A stretch of DNA of 64,000 bases from Variovorax sp. Sphag1AA (GTDB lineage Bacteria > Pseudomonadota > Gammaproteobacteria > Burkholderiales > Burkholderiaceae_C), in contig NZ_JACHYC010000009.1 of NCBI RefSeq assembly GCF_014192575.1, positions 124,001-188,000 of the forward strand, given 5' to 3'. Positions within the stretch are counted from its first letter, which is position 1; each line of letters opens with the position of its first letter. Both the position numbers and the translations under genes were made by a program. Below the pieces are notes generated by a model. It was not told where the DNA came from, made no database searches, and saw only the letters and a list, made by a program, of their open reading frames with translations. Shown here in pieces: positions 8,900-17,485 of the stretch.

Positions 8900-9263
8900 C
8901 CATGTGGCGCAAGAGTGCGCTGGAGTACCTGGACTCTGGCGACGATCCGCGAACAGACGCACCTGAACTGCGAGCCTAGTTCTTCTCCGTTCGCCCGAAG
9001 CGATCCACTGTTGCGCCGGCCACGCTGACAAATTTGTCACTCGGTGCAGTAGCAGGCCGCAGGTTCCGCTTGAAATATGAATGACTAAGCATTCGTTTTT
9101 GCCTTCTGATGAAGAGGCATACGAAGTGCTGCGGTTGAGCAATCGATGAGCCGATCGTTGCCATCGACCCGAACGGAAAAAAGCGGAATCTGCAGATGAC
9201 TAGTTGGAGTTCAAGCGCGCGAGCGGCACGTCGACCAATCACATCGCTCGGAATGGTCCCGCA
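8900..9263. other. 364-base intergenic region
   Basis: No convincing gene is seen on either strand. The stretch is less GC-rich than its surroundings and holds one clear regulatory-type palindrome (9026-9039, listed separately). It should carry the promoter of the regulator gene at 9264. Confidence 0.6.
9026..9039. promoter_or_regulatory. Perfect palindrome TGACAAATTTGTCA
   Basis: A 14-base perfect dyad (TGACA-N4-TGTCA) lies 225 bases before the regulator gene at 9264. A near-identical dyad lies just after that gene at 9970-9984. OmpR-type regulators bind such paired half-sites, so an operator for the intervening regulator is a reasonable inference. Confidence 0.5.
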
Positions 9264-9944
9264 ATGAGGGTCGCGACACTCTTGTGGAATCACGATGCGA
9301 TGGCACACATCTCTCACGCATTGGTTGCTCAGGGCATCGAGGCTGAGGCCTTCAGGGACTCCGGATCATTCATCGCCGCTCACGCCTCGAATGCGTTTGC
9401 GGCGATCTTGATCGAGGATTCGGAGACGCACATTGCCGAGTGCCTGGCGGAGTTGCGCCAACAGCTGACGGCACAAACGGCGATCATCGTGATTGGCGCG
9501 GGTGGCGCCGCCAGAATCTCGCGCGCCCTGCTGATGGGTGCTGATGACTATGCAATCAGCTGCGAGCCCATGTCGCACCATCTGGTCCAGCGCGCGATTG
9601 CGCGCATCAGCGTCAAGCTTCGCGCATCGCAGAGCCCCGCATTGAAGATCGGCGCCTACACCCTCGATCTCGCGAATGGCGTCCTGCGTTCGCATCGCCG
9701 GAACGAACGTCTGACCTCGCGCGAGTTGACGCTGACGCGCGTTCTCTTCGAGCGATGCAATCAGCTCGTGGCGACCGAAGAGCTTTGCCAGGCTCTATGC
9801 GGTCGCATCGACGACACCGCCGAGCGCGCGGTGAAGCAACACGCCTACGAACTACGCAGAAAACTTCAGCGCGTCGTGCCGACGCACGGCGAATCGCTGC
9901 GCATCGAAACGGTGTACGGCAAGGGCTATCGCCTGAGCTGGTAG
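9264..9944 (+). CDS. OmpR-family transcriptional regulator with degenerate receiver
   Basis: The 226-residue protein has a receiver-like N-terminal domain (1-115) and a C-terminal winged-helix DNA-binding domain (about 125-226; LTSRELTLTRVLFE and the terminal ETVYGKGYRLSW are diagnostic). The receiver lacks the usual acidic pair, the phospho-Asp position is Glu51 (ILIEDS), the switch Thr is replaced by Gly in VIGAGG and the conserved Lys is Glu in ISCEPMS. It is therefore unlikely to be switched by phosphorylation, and no kinase gene is adjacent. ATG 9264 is chosen because it begins the receiver beta strand MRVATLL. The gene is flanked by two TGACA palindromes and precedes the di-heme lipoprotein gene. 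Confidence 0.88.
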   Translation: MRVATLLWNHDAMAHISHALVAQGIEAEAFRDSGSFIAAHASNAFAAILIEDSETHIAECLAELRQQLTAQTAIIVIGAGGAARISRALLMGADDYAISCEPMSHHLVQRAIARISVKLRASQSPALKIGAYTLDLANGVLRSHRRNERLTSRELTLTRVLFERCNQLVATEELCQALCGRIDDTAERAVKQHAYELRRKLQRVVPTHGESLRIETVYGKGYRLSW

Positions 9945-9969
9945 CGGCTTTCGTTTTTTGCCAGGCGGG

Positions 9970-9984
9970 TGACAAATCGTGTCA
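9970..9984. promoter_or_regulatory. Palindrome TGACAAATCGTGTCA
   Basis: A TGACA-N5-TGTCA dyad lies 26 bases after the regulator stop and 128 bases before the GTG start of the di-heme lipoprotein gene. It matches the dyad at 9026-9039 except for one extra central base. It is a candidate operator linking the regulator to the downstream genes. Confidence 0.5.
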
Positions 9985-10111
9985 GGCGCGCGACGTCTTC
10001 CATGGCGTCAAGGACCTGGCATGAAGACTGCGCAATTCATCCACGACGTCTGCCATGAACTTCCCTGAAGTTCATGCGCAACAACTTATTCAAGACGCGA
10101 GGAGAAGAATT

Positions 10112-12442
10112 GTGGACGGGAAGAATCTAGGCGCCGTGCTGATTGCCGCGGCCGTATTGAGCGCTTGCGGCGGAGGTGGTGGGTCCAAGTCCGGGGTGAT
10201 TGGGGCTACCGCGACATCCCCCGCAGTCACGACGCCTTCTGCTTCGCAAGCAGATGGCACTGCGGGCGAACCGGAGAACATCGGCACCCAGATCGACATG
10301 CCCAACCCCGTGCCGCCATCGCCGGCACTGCCACCGACGCAGCCCGTGTCGGTCGACGCAAGCCTGGGTATCACGAGCTTCTATCCGCTGTACGCAGCAG
10401 GCTCGCCGGTCACGGAGCAAATCCAGTACCGCGAGACCGATGGAACGCTCGTAACGCTGATGGGGATGCGCCCAACCGAACGACATGCGCGCGAGCGGGG
10501 TGAGGATTGGACCGCGCCCGACCAAGGGCCGGGCCGCTATCTCACCTTTCCATCGGCCTACTTCCAGAACCGCACTTACGGCATCGAGATTCGCGACCAT
10601 GTGCCGGCAGGGAAGCAACTCATCGAGATGTTCCTGATCGTCAACGACGGAACCTTCGACGGCACGACCTTCAGCCTCTTTCGCAACAGCAACGACGAAA
10701 ACGTGCGCGACTACGGCTGGGCACTCAACACGGGCTTCAACAATCCGGCCATGGGTGGCAAGCCGATCTGCACGGCGGGCAGCCGCGACTGCAAGATCGA
10801 CTTCGATTCGTACTGGGACGTGCCCAAGGGCCAGCCGCACCGCGCGCTCAAGATGGGTGACGTGATCGAGCTGTCGCCCGCCGAGCGCCTGGAGCGCTTC
10901 GGCGACGGCATGCATGCCGGGGAACCCGTGTCCGACAGCCTCAAGGGCAAGGCCGTGGTCGATGGCGCCGGCAGCCGCTACTACTCGTTCGAACAGCTCT
11001 ACGTCGTGGGTCAGGGCCTGGTGCCGTGGTACGGCGTCGCACCGCGCCTCAACTCCGCGCCGCTGCCCGAGGAAACGCTGCTCGGAGGGACGGCGAGTCT
11101 GTCGTACAACTACTCGGAAGAGCCGATGCGCGTCTTCCAGCAGATGTCCAACAACATCGGCATCGTCAACGCCAAGCGCTTCGTGCAGGGCCGGCGCCTG
11201 TTTCATACATCCTTCCTGGACGGCAAGCATTCCGAGCACCCTGACGACAACCCGGTGTTCGCGGCGCACGTGAACCAGCTCGGTCCGCGCTTCAATCAGG
11301 AACGCTGCATCGCGTGTCACACGCTCAACGGCCGCAGCATCGTCCCGGGCATCGGCACGCGTCTGGACTCGATGGCCGTGCTCACCGCCGCAGCCGCGTC
11401 GACCGGCGCCAATCCCCTGCCCGACGCGACCTACGGCGTGAACGTGCAGCAGCGCAGCCGCGATGCGAGCGCCACGGACCTGTCCGTGAGCGTGCAGTCG
11501 TACGACACCACGCTCTACACGCTGCCCGACGGCGAAAAGGTTGAACTGAGGAAGCCGGTCTATGCCTTCAAGGGACCCGTGCCCGCGAAGTACTCGGTGC
11601 GGCAAGCGGCGCAGGTCGTGGGCATGGGTCTGATCGAGGCGATCGACGAATCGACCATCCTCGCGCTGGCCGACCCGACCGATCGCGACGGTGACGGCGT
11701 GAAGGGCGTCCCCAACTGGGTGGCCGATCCGGAGACGGGGAAATTCCATCTGGGCCGCTATGGCTGGAAGGCCTCGAAGGCCACGCTGCGCCAGCAGATC
11801 GGCGATGCGTTGATGAAGGACATGGGCGTCACAAGCGCGGTGTTCCCATCGCGCGACTGCCAACGGCTCGGCCCCGATTGCCGCAATGCGGCAGCGGGCA
11901 CGTCGATCTCCGCATCGGAGCTGGAGCGCCTGTCAGACTATCTTTCGCTACTGGCGGTGCCGGCGCAACGCAGCCTTCGCAGCGGCTTCCCGGCCGACAC
12001 GCGCGTCTCGCCGGAGCACGACGTCAACCCCACGCAGATCAGCCGTGGCAGCGCCTTGTTCGCGCAAGCGCGATGCGTGGCCTGCCACACGCCGCAGATG
12101 AAGACCGGTGCGAACCATCCCTTTGCCGAGCTGCGCAACCAGACGATCCACCCCTACTCCAACCTGCTGCTGCACGACATGGGTCCGGGCCTTACAGACA
12201 CCCTCGCCGAAGGCAAGGCGACCGCCAGCATGTGGCGAACGGCACCGCTCTGGGGACTGGGGTCGTTGAAGTACGTGCAGGGCAACGCGGACAGCGTCCA
12301 CTACCTGCACGACGGCCGGGCGCGGACGTTGATGGAAGCCATCCTGTGGCATGGCGGCGAAGCCGCAGCGAGCCGCGGCAAGTTCGAAGCGATGTCCAAG
12401 GAGGAGCGGGACGCCGTGATCGAATTCCTGAGTTCCTTGTGA
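10112..12442 (+). CDS. Di-heme c-type cytochrome lipoprotein (DUF1111, peroxidase-like)
   Basis: The 776-residue lipoprotein belongs to the di-haem oxidoreductase family (DUF1111). Two CxxCH heme sites are present: CIACH at 399-403 and CVACH at 655-659. The GTG at 10112 is preferred over an ATG 57 bases upstream because AGGAG lies 7 bases before it and it yields a compact lipoprotein signal with lipobox LSAC (Cys19), followed by a Gly-rich linker. The first ~350 residues precede the heme part and may be a carbohydrate- or surface-interaction domain. Expected location is the outer-membrane or periplasmic face, with a role in peroxide reduction or extracellular redox chemistry. Its stop overlaps the next start by one base. 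Confidence 0.88.
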   Translation: MDGKNLGAVLIAAAVLSACGGGGGSKSGVIGATATSPAVTTPSASQADGTAGEPENIGTQIDMPNPVPPSPALPPTQPVSVDASLGITSFYPLYAAGSPVTEQIQYRETDGTLVTLMGMRPTERHARERGEDWTAPDQGPGRYLTFPSAYFQNRTYGIEIRDHVPAGKQLIEMFLIVNDGTFDGTTFSLFRNSNDENVRDYGWALNTGFNNPAMGGKPICTAGSRDCKIDFDSYWDVPKGQPHRALKMGDVIELSPAERLERFGDGMHAGEPVSDSLKGKAVVDGAGSRYYSFEQLYVVGQGLVPWYGVAPRLNSAPLPEETLLGGTASLSYNYSEEPMRVFQQMSNNIGIVNAKRFVQGRRLFHTSFLDGKHSEHPDDNPVFAAHVNQLGPRFNQERCIACHTLNGRSIVPGIGTRLDSMAVLTAAAASTGANPLPDATYGVNVQQRSRDASATDLSVSVQSYDTTLYTLPDGEKVELRKPVYAFKGPVPAKYSVRQAAQVVGMGLIEAIDESTILALADPTDRDGDGVKGVPNWVADPETGKFHLGRYGWKASKATLRQQIGDALMKDMGVTSAVFPSRDCQRLGPDCRNAAAGTSISASELERLSDYLSLLAVPAQRSLRSGFPADTRVSPEHDVNPTQISRGSALFAQARCVACHTPQMKTGANHPFAELRNQTIHPYSNLLLHDMGPGLTDTLAEGKATASMWRTAPLWGLGSLKYVQGNADSVHYLHDGRARTLMEAILWHGGEAAASRGKFEAMSKEERDAVIEFLSSL

Positions 12443-13476
12443 TGGCTGCCGTCATGAAGAAGCTTCGCGTGAATCGCCTGGATCGCGTGCCGTCGGACGA
12501 TCGTCGGCGCCTGCTCGCCGCGGGTCTCGCAACCTTGGCCACGGCTGGTCTCGCAGCCTGCGGCGGCGGCGGTGGTGGTGGTGCCGGCACTGCTGCAATC
12601 GCCGGCGCCGCCAATGCAGGTGGCAACGCTCCTGCTTCCTCAGCACCGGACTCCAGCAACCCCACCGCACAGCCTTCATCGGGCAGCAGCGTCGCAAGTC
12701 CCAGCAAGAGCACGAAGCGCGGCGTCGCCTACGACATTGCGACGGAGCAAGACATGGCTGCGCTCGCGCCCGGGGTCAGCTGGTGGTACGACTGGGGCCT
12801 GCGGCCGAATGGAGGCGCCCCTTCGGACCACACCACGCGCTTCGGCATGGACTTCGTTCCCATGCTGTGGGGCGACTTCGACGACGCGCAGGCACTCGCC
12901 TATCTGCAGTCGCACCCGGAGGTACGGCACCTGCTGCTGCTCAACGAGCCCAACCTCACCGACCAGGCCAACCTCACGCCGCCGCAAGCCGCGCAACTCT
13001 GGCCGCGCTACGAGGCGATCGCCGCGCAGACAGGCGTGCAACTTGTCGGACCCGCGATGACCTGGGGCACGATGCCCGGCTTTGCCGATCCGGTCGTATG
13101 GCTCGATGCGTTCTACGCCGCCTACCGCGGAGCCAACGGCAACCGCGATCCGCGTATCGACTACCTGGCCTTCCATTGGTACGACTACGGCCTCAAAGAC
13201 CAGCTCGATCGCCTGAAGAAGTACGGCAAACCGTTCTGGGTTACCGAATTCGCGAACTGGCACAACGGCGACGGCAATGCCCAGATCGACACGGTGGACA
13301 AGCAGATGGCACAGATGACCGAGATGGTCGCGGTCTGTGAAGGGCGCGCGGACGTCTTCCGCTATGCATGGTTCACGGGCCGATGGACACAAGGCGGTGA
13401 TCCGCACCACACGAGCCTGCTCGCGGCGAATGGTCAACTCACACCACTTGGCAGCCACTACCTGCAATTGCCGTAA
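12442..13476 (+). CDS. Tat-exported lipoprotein glycoside hydrolase (GH128-like)
   Basis: The 344-residue protein has an RRR twin-arginine-type signal with lipobox LAAC (Cys40), then a Gly/Ser/Pro linker to about residue 92. The catalytic domain is TIM-barrel-like. LLLLNEPNLT holds a probable acid/base Glu169 and PFWVTEFAN a probable nucleophile Glu269, as in the GH128 / Asl1-type beta-1,3-glucanase family. WGTMPGF and FHWYDYG are other family motifs. It should cleave an extracellular beta-glucan. It starts on the last base of the DUF1111 stop (TGATG), so the two lipoproteins are co-translated. An alternative ATG is 12 bases downstream. Confidence 0.85.
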   Translation: MAAVMKKLRVNRLDRVPSDDRRRLLAAGLATLATAGLAACGGGGGGGAGTAAIAGAANAGGNAPASSAPDSSNPTAQPSSGSSVASPSKSTKRGVAYDIATEQDMAALAPGVSWWYDWGLRPNGGAPSDHTTRFGMDFVPMLWGDFDDAQALAYLQSHPEVRHLLLLNEPNLTDQANLTPPQAAQLWPRYEAIAAQTGVQLVGPAMTWGTMPGFADPVVWLDAFYAAYRGANGNRDPRIDYLAFHWYDYGLKDQLDRLKKYGKPFWVTEFANWHNGDGNAQIDTVDKQMAQMTEMVAVCEGRADVFRYAWFTGRWTQGGDPHHTSLLAANGQLTPLGSHYLQLP

Positions 13477-13660
13477 CCTAGCCCACGCCGCGCTACTGGT
13501 GGCCCGCTGGCGTTCACACGCGTACACTCGTGGCGGTCCCGTCCTCATGATCCCGGCAACAGGAGCGACGGCGCGCGATCTGGGGTTGGTCTTGCCGAAG
13601 GAGATCTTGCTTCGAGCTACGCGCGTCATTGATTGAAGCTCACTGAAACGGAGGTCCCGC

Positions 13661-13972
13661 ATGGCCCAGCATGCAATCACCGCTGTTCACTACGACGGCG
13701 ACAAGATCGATTTCGTGGCTGTTCATCCGGTTGCCGACAAGCAGCTCGGTTCGAATGAACTCGCATTGGGAGCGGCAAGACGGATCAGCATTCAGGAATG
13801 CATCGATCTCCTTGCCTCCGGTGAGGAAGTCAGCGCTGCGCGGCGCACCGAGAGTCACGTCTGGGAAGTGGTCTGCGATGTTCACCTCTTGCCCGGCGGA
13901 CGCGACATCACAGGCGTCGACATTCTTGATCGGCCCAACGATGCCTTGCGCAGCCTGCCGACCTGGGGCTAA
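13661..13972 (+). CDS. Conserved hypothetical protein (possibly DUF3892)
   Basis: The 103-residue acidic cytosolic protein starts at an ATG with GGAGG 7 bases upstream. The opening AQHAITAVHYDGDKIDFVAVHP and the later alternation of strand-like segments resemble the small DUF3892-type family, but this is only a pattern match. There is no signal peptide or membrane segment. It converges with the Coq4-like gene, overlapping by 4 bases. Confidence 0.65.
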   Translation: MAQHAITAVHYDGDKIDFVAVHPVADKQLGSNELALGAARRISIQECIDLLASGEEVSAARRTESHVWEVVCDVHLLPGGRDITGVDILDRPNDALRSLPTWG

Positions 13973-14706
13973 CGGCTGGTCGACATAGCCGCATCCATTG
14001 GAATCCGCTGCTGCGCTGCCCTGTACGCCACCGGCTCGGCGATACCCAGCCGCTTGCGCGCGTCGTCGAGAGGTTCGTGCAGCAGGGCCTCATAGTCCTC
14101 GCCCAGCAACCACGCCGCGTTGCGCCCATTTCGCCAGCCTTCGATCACGGCGCGGACGAAGGCAGTGCTGCGAGTCACGCGCAGGCTCTTCAGCGCCGAG
14201 GCGAACGCGATGAAGGCCCAGCCGAGGCCACCTGTCTGCGCATAGCTGAACGCAACCAGGCTGGCTTCGCCGAGGGTTTCGTCGGCCTTGTAGCCGGTCA
14301 GGACGTGCCAGATGTCGTGGACGTCCCGGATTCGCCTGCCCATCCAGGCATAGGGGTGTTCGACCAGTGGTTCGCGGTCGAAATTCGAGATCTCGGCCAG
14401 GCCGGCAGCCGAGTAGCCCGTCGATTCGAGGAACGAGCGATAGGCGGCCCCAACGGTGCCAGGCTCGAAGCTCGCGATGAATGCCAGGTCGGAGAAACGC
14501 TCGGTCAACTCGACGCGGCGATAGGCAGTTTTCGGGCCATTGGGCGTCAGCATCAACCGGTCGAAATTCTTATGTGCCGCCCCTCCATTGAGCGAGCGCA
14601 TGATGATGAACACCTGCGTCGTGTCGTCGCTGTTCGCAAGCAGTTTGCGCATCGCTCGGAATGCGGTCGGAAGATCGCGTTGATACATGGAAGTCGAACC
14701 GGCCAT
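13969..14706 (-). CDS. Coq4-family ubiquinone biosynthesis protein
   Basis: The 245-residue protein carries the Coq4 signature RRIRDVHDIWHVLTGY, in which the HDxxH metal ligands are followed by a Glu in TLGEASL about a dozen residues later. Coq4 is thought to act in oxidative decarboxylation and assembly of the ubiquinone pathway, and bacterial members accompany quinone metabolism. The AAAGGAGA ribosome site is 6 bases before the ATG. It is transcribed divergently from a Crp/Fnr-family regulator 93 bases away, which may control it. The His/Asp/Glu ligands are intact, so activity is plausible. Confidence 0.85.
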   Translation of the reverse strand: MAGSTSMYQRDLPTAFRAMRKLLANSDDTTQVFIIMRSLNGGAAHKNFDRLMLTPNGPKTAYRRVELTERFSDLAFIASFEPGTVGAAYRSFLESTGYSAAGLAEISNFDREPLVEHPYAWMGRRIRDVHDIWHVLTGYKADETLGEASLVAFSYAQTGGLGWAFIAFASALKSLRVTRSTAFVRAVIEGWRNGRNAAWLLGEDYEALLHEPLDDARKRLGIAEPVAYRAAQQRIPMDAAMSTSR

Positions 14707-14799
14707 GAAAGCTCTCCTTTGTTGGCAACGTCGCCCCTACGAGCGGCGCTGCCTGGGTCTATTCAAGGGGCCGATGATTGCGGCAAGCCAATTGAGACA

Positions 14800-15540
14800 A
14801 TGTCGTCTGCCCGACATAAAGCAGCGAAAGATGCCGTGCCGAAGCTCCTGAACCCCGCACAACGCCTGACGGCACTCGAATCGAGCGCCTGGTTTGCTGG
14901 CCTTCCGATCGAGTTGAAGACCTGGCTCGCAGAGAACACGACTCCGTTGTCGTTCGCCGCCGGCCAGCGCCTGTTCGGGCCAGGGGACGCGCCCGACGGA
15001 ATCTGCTTCGTGGTCGAGGGCGCGGTGCGGGTTGCGACGACCACCTCGGACGGCAGGGAGGCATTGCTCGCATTTGCCGAAACCCCGCAATGGTTCGGAG
15101 AGCTCGCGCTTTTCGACGGTGCCGCGCGAAGTCACGAAGGTTGGGCACAGAGCGACTGCGTGCTGCTGCGCGTTCCGCAGCGCTCGTTGGTTGAGTTTCT
15201 CGAACGACATCCTGTGCACTGGAAGGCCTTTGGGCAGCTGCTTGCGCAGAAGCTGCGACTTGCATTCCGCGCCATCGAAGACGCAACGCTGCTGGCACCG
15301 CCGGTGCGGCTGGCGCACCGAATTCTTGCGATCGCCCATGGCTACAGCGACTGGAACGGCCCCAGCAAGCGCGTCATCAACGTGCAACAGGACCATCTTG
15401 GAGCGATGCTTGGCCTGTCGCGGCAGACGGTGAATCAGATCCTGAAGGACTTCGAAGCCAGAGGCTTCCTGCGTCGGACGCGCGGCTCCATCGAGATTTT
15501 GGATCTGGAGCGGTTCAAGCGATTTGCGGCCGAAGAGTAG
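14800..15540 (+). CDS. Crp/Fnr-family transcriptional regulator
   Basis: The 246-residue protein has a cyclic-nucleotide-binding-like beta-roll (about 30-145; GDAPDGICFVVEGAVRV, FGELALFDGAARS) and a Crp-type helix-turn-helix (about 170-235; HLGAMLGLSRQTVNQILKD). There is no N-terminal cysteine cluster, so it is not an Fe-S oxygen sensor of the Fnr type. The Arg/Ser contacts of cAMP-specific Crp are not conserved (DGAARSHE), so the effector is open. The ATG at 14800 is the first start after the coq4-like promoter; the frame is open further upstream but that stretch is antisense to coq4. Divergence from the Coq4-like gene suggests local control. Confidence 0.88.
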   Translation: MSSARHKAAKDAVPKLLNPAQRLTALESSAWFAGLPIELKTWLAENTTPLSFAAGQRLFGPGDAPDGICFVVEGAVRVATTTSDGREALLAFAETPQWFGELALFDGAARSHEGWAQSDCVLLRVPQRSLVEFLERHPVHWKAFGQLLAQKLRLAFRAIEDATLLAPPVRLAHRILAIAHGYSDWNGPSKRVINVQQDHLGAMLGLSRQTVNQILKDFEARGFLRRTRGSIEILDLERFKRFAAEE

Positions 15541-15549
15541 TAGCTCTGC

Positions 15550-15903
15550 TCAGTTGCAGTAGATGAACTTTCCGTTGGTCTGGCAAAGCTTTCCTGCTGG
15601 GCTGACAAAGCGAGATCCGTCACCGGTACTGTTGTACAGGTTGCCCTGGCTGTCCCAGCACCCACCAGCATTGCAATTGCTCAACGGCACTGGGGACGGG
15701 GATGGTGGCAGTGCAGGTTGCCGCGCCTGTTCTTGCTCTTGCACGCGCCGACCAACGGCTGCCCCACTACCGTCGGATGGGGGGCCAATCTGGATCGGCG
15801 GGACTGCGATCGGAGACCCGCCACCTGTCAACGGCACCGGAGCCTGGGCCGTAGCGTCGGAGATGGCCAGTGCGAGGACAACGAAGACGACCAGTCGATT
15901 CAC
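15550..15903 (-). CDS. Small secreted protein of unknown function
   Basis: The 117-residue protein has a signal peptide (VVFVVLALAISDATA, cleavage near residue 20). A Pro/Gly-rich middle region (PLTGGGSPIAVPPIQIG) and a QEQEQARQ segment follow. The C-terminus has four cysteines (CNAGGCWDSQG and CQTNGKFIYCN) that probably form two disulfides. The GTG at 15903 is chosen because AAAGGTGG lies 7 bases before it; a TTG 18 bases upstream lacks a site. It ends 9 bases past the Crp-family gene, convergently. Confidence 0.7.
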   Translation of the reverse strand: MNRLVVFVVLALAISDATAQAPVPLTGGGSPIAVPPIQIGPPSDGSGAAVGRRVQEQEQARQPALPPSPSPVPLSNCNAGGCWDSQGNLYNSTGDGSRFVSPAGKLCQTNGKFIYCN

Positions 15904-15966
15904 TTTCGAGCCACCTTTCAAGAGCCGGCGATGCGCCTCGGCCGAGGTCGTACCCTGAACTGAGGC

Positions 15967-16266
15967 CTAGTCCGGAACGAACTTTGCCTTGAATCTTGCA
16001 ATGTCGTCCGCCTGTTCCAGCGTCACGAGTTGACCCATCTTGCCGTCGGAGAGTCGGCAGGCAGCGAATAGGCTGTAGCGGCCCTTCAGGTCATAGCTCG
16101 GGAGGTCAATCAACGCGTACGGCTGGGGCACGAACACTTGATGTTCGAACACGACCCGATGCACGTTGCGTGGCGAGGGGAAGAGCTTGTAGTCGGTGGT
16201 CTCGAAGGACCTTGCAGTGGCCATCGCACAATTCTCGCTCGGGTTGCCTGTGGCTTCCACAGGCAT
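15967..16266 (-). CDS. Hypothetical protein
   Basis: An open frame encodes 99 residues without signal peptide or membrane helix. Its composition is that of a soluble alpha/beta protein (VVFEHQVFVPQPYALIDLPSYDL). An internal ATG at 16224 (MATARSFETT) may be the true start, because the ATG at 16266 has its AGGA too close. I recognise no family. It lies upstream of the small secreted protein gene on the same strand. Confidence 0.5.
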   Translation of the reverse strand: MPVEATGNPSENCAMATARSFETTDYKLFPSPRNVHRVVFEHQVFVPQPYALIDLPSYDLKGRYSLFAACRLSDGKMGQLVTLEQADDIARFKAKFVPD

Positions 16267-16335
16267 TTCCTGCCGGACCGCGGAACCTGTGTGTTGCTAA
16301 CATCGATCGACTACCGATGGAAGCGCAAACAACGC

Positions 16336-16587
16336 ATGCCGAATGACGAGCCGAAAAAGGCGGTGCTCTGCGCCGCATGTGCCGGAATCCAGCGCAACTG
16401 GCGCCGCGCGCCCGGGCATGCCGAACTAGTTCAGCAGTCCAGTCGCAAGGCAGAGCGCAGCGATGGTGACAGCGGCAGTCACACAGTCACCGTCACCACC
16501 TACCGCTGCGACGCCTGCGGTACGCGGTGGGACTACGAAAACGACAGGACGAACCAACAAGCCGGGTGGTCAGTTGTGGGTCAGTAG
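16336..16587 (+). CDS. Small zinc-ribbon hypothetical protein
   Basis: The 83-residue protein has two cysteine pairs, CAAC near residue 12 and CDAC near residue 60, separated by a basic and Ser/Thr-rich stretch. This suggests a zinc ribbon that binds metal or nucleic acid. No clear ribosome site precedes the ATG, and the gene could begin upstream in the same frame. No family recognised. Confidence 0.5.
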   Translation: MPNDEPKKAVLCAACAGIQRNWRRAPGHAELVQQSSRKAERSDGDSGSHTVTVTTYRCDACGTRWDYENDRTNQQAGWSVVGQ

Positions 16588-16611
16588 GCTCTCCGCACGC
16601 TTCTTCGTCGA

Positions 16612-17322
16612 CTATCCCGCGAGTCCCACGTACACATTCTGCACGTCGTCGTTCGAATCGATGGCGGCCAGGAAGCTCTCGACCTCCTCGAGTGCCTCGG
16701 CGCCGAGGCTGGCTGGATCGATCGGGTTCTTGGCCTTGTAGCCGAGCTTCGCCGATAGCACCGAGAAACCCTGCGCCGGCAGCGCGCGGCTGACCAGGTC
16801 GAGATCGACGGGGTCGGTCAGGAAGATCGTGACCCCCTCTTCGCCGTGCTCGAAATCCTGGGCGCCGGCCTCGATGGCGGCCAGTTCCGGGTCGGCCCCC
16901 GCTTGCTGCGGTTCGGCCTCGATCATGCCGAGGTGGTCGAAATCCCAGGCGACCGACCCTGAGGCGCCCAGCTGGCCCTTGCGGAAAAGCACCCGCATCT
17001 CCGAAGCGGTGCGGTTCACGTTGTCGGTCAGGCATTCGACCATCACCGGCACCCGGTGCGGCGCGAAGCCCTCGTAGACCACGTGGTCGAAATGCACCGA
17101 CTCGCCGGTCAGGCCGGCGCCCTTCTTGATAGCCCGCTCCAGGGTGTCTTTGGGCATGGAGACTTTGCGCGCCTGCTCAACCACCAGCCGCAGCCGCGCA
17201 TTCGATGCCGGATCGGCCCCGCTGCGAGCGGCGATCATGATTTCCTTCGCCAGCTTGCCGAACAACCGCCCCTTGGCGTTGGCCGCCAGGTCCTTGTGCT
17301 TGGCTTTCCATTGCGCACCCAT
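16612..17322 (-). CDS. yebC: YebC/PmpR (TACO1) family protein
   Basis: The 236-residue protein begins MGAQWKAKHKDLAANAKG and shows family landmarks such as IMIAARSGADP, VSMPKDTLERAIKKG and YEGFAPHRVPVMVE. The family was long annotated as a DNA-binding transcriptional regulator. More recent work on YebC/TACO1 proteins shows a role at the ribosome in relieving stalls at proline-rich stretches. The frame is open for 60 codons upstream, but the ATG at 17322 matches the family start. The sequence is more divergent than the standard YebC, so it may be a second (paralogous) copy in the genome. Confidence 0.92.
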   Translation of the reverse strand: MGAQWKAKHKDLAANAKGRLFGKLAKEIMIAARSGADPASNARLRLVVEQARKVSMPKDTLERAIKKGAGLTGESVHFDHVVYEGFAPHRVPVMVECLTDNVNRTASEMRVLFRKGQLGASGSVAWDFDHLGMIEAEPQQAGADPELAAIEAGAQDFEHGEEGVTIFLTDPVDLDLVSRALPAQGFSVLSAKLGYKAKNPIDPASLGAEALEEVESFLAAIDSNDDVQNVYVGLAG

Positions 17323-17485
17323 GTGTGATATTCCGTGAATCTCGGCTTTGCCGCGGGACAAGGATTTTGCCGCAGGCCTGAAGGACCGCAGACATGCCCT
17401 GTGGACCGCCGCTTCGCCGCAATAGCAGACAATCAGTGCCGCTCCTACACGACCCCTTCGGGCCCTAACAGACGTTGAATCCGGC

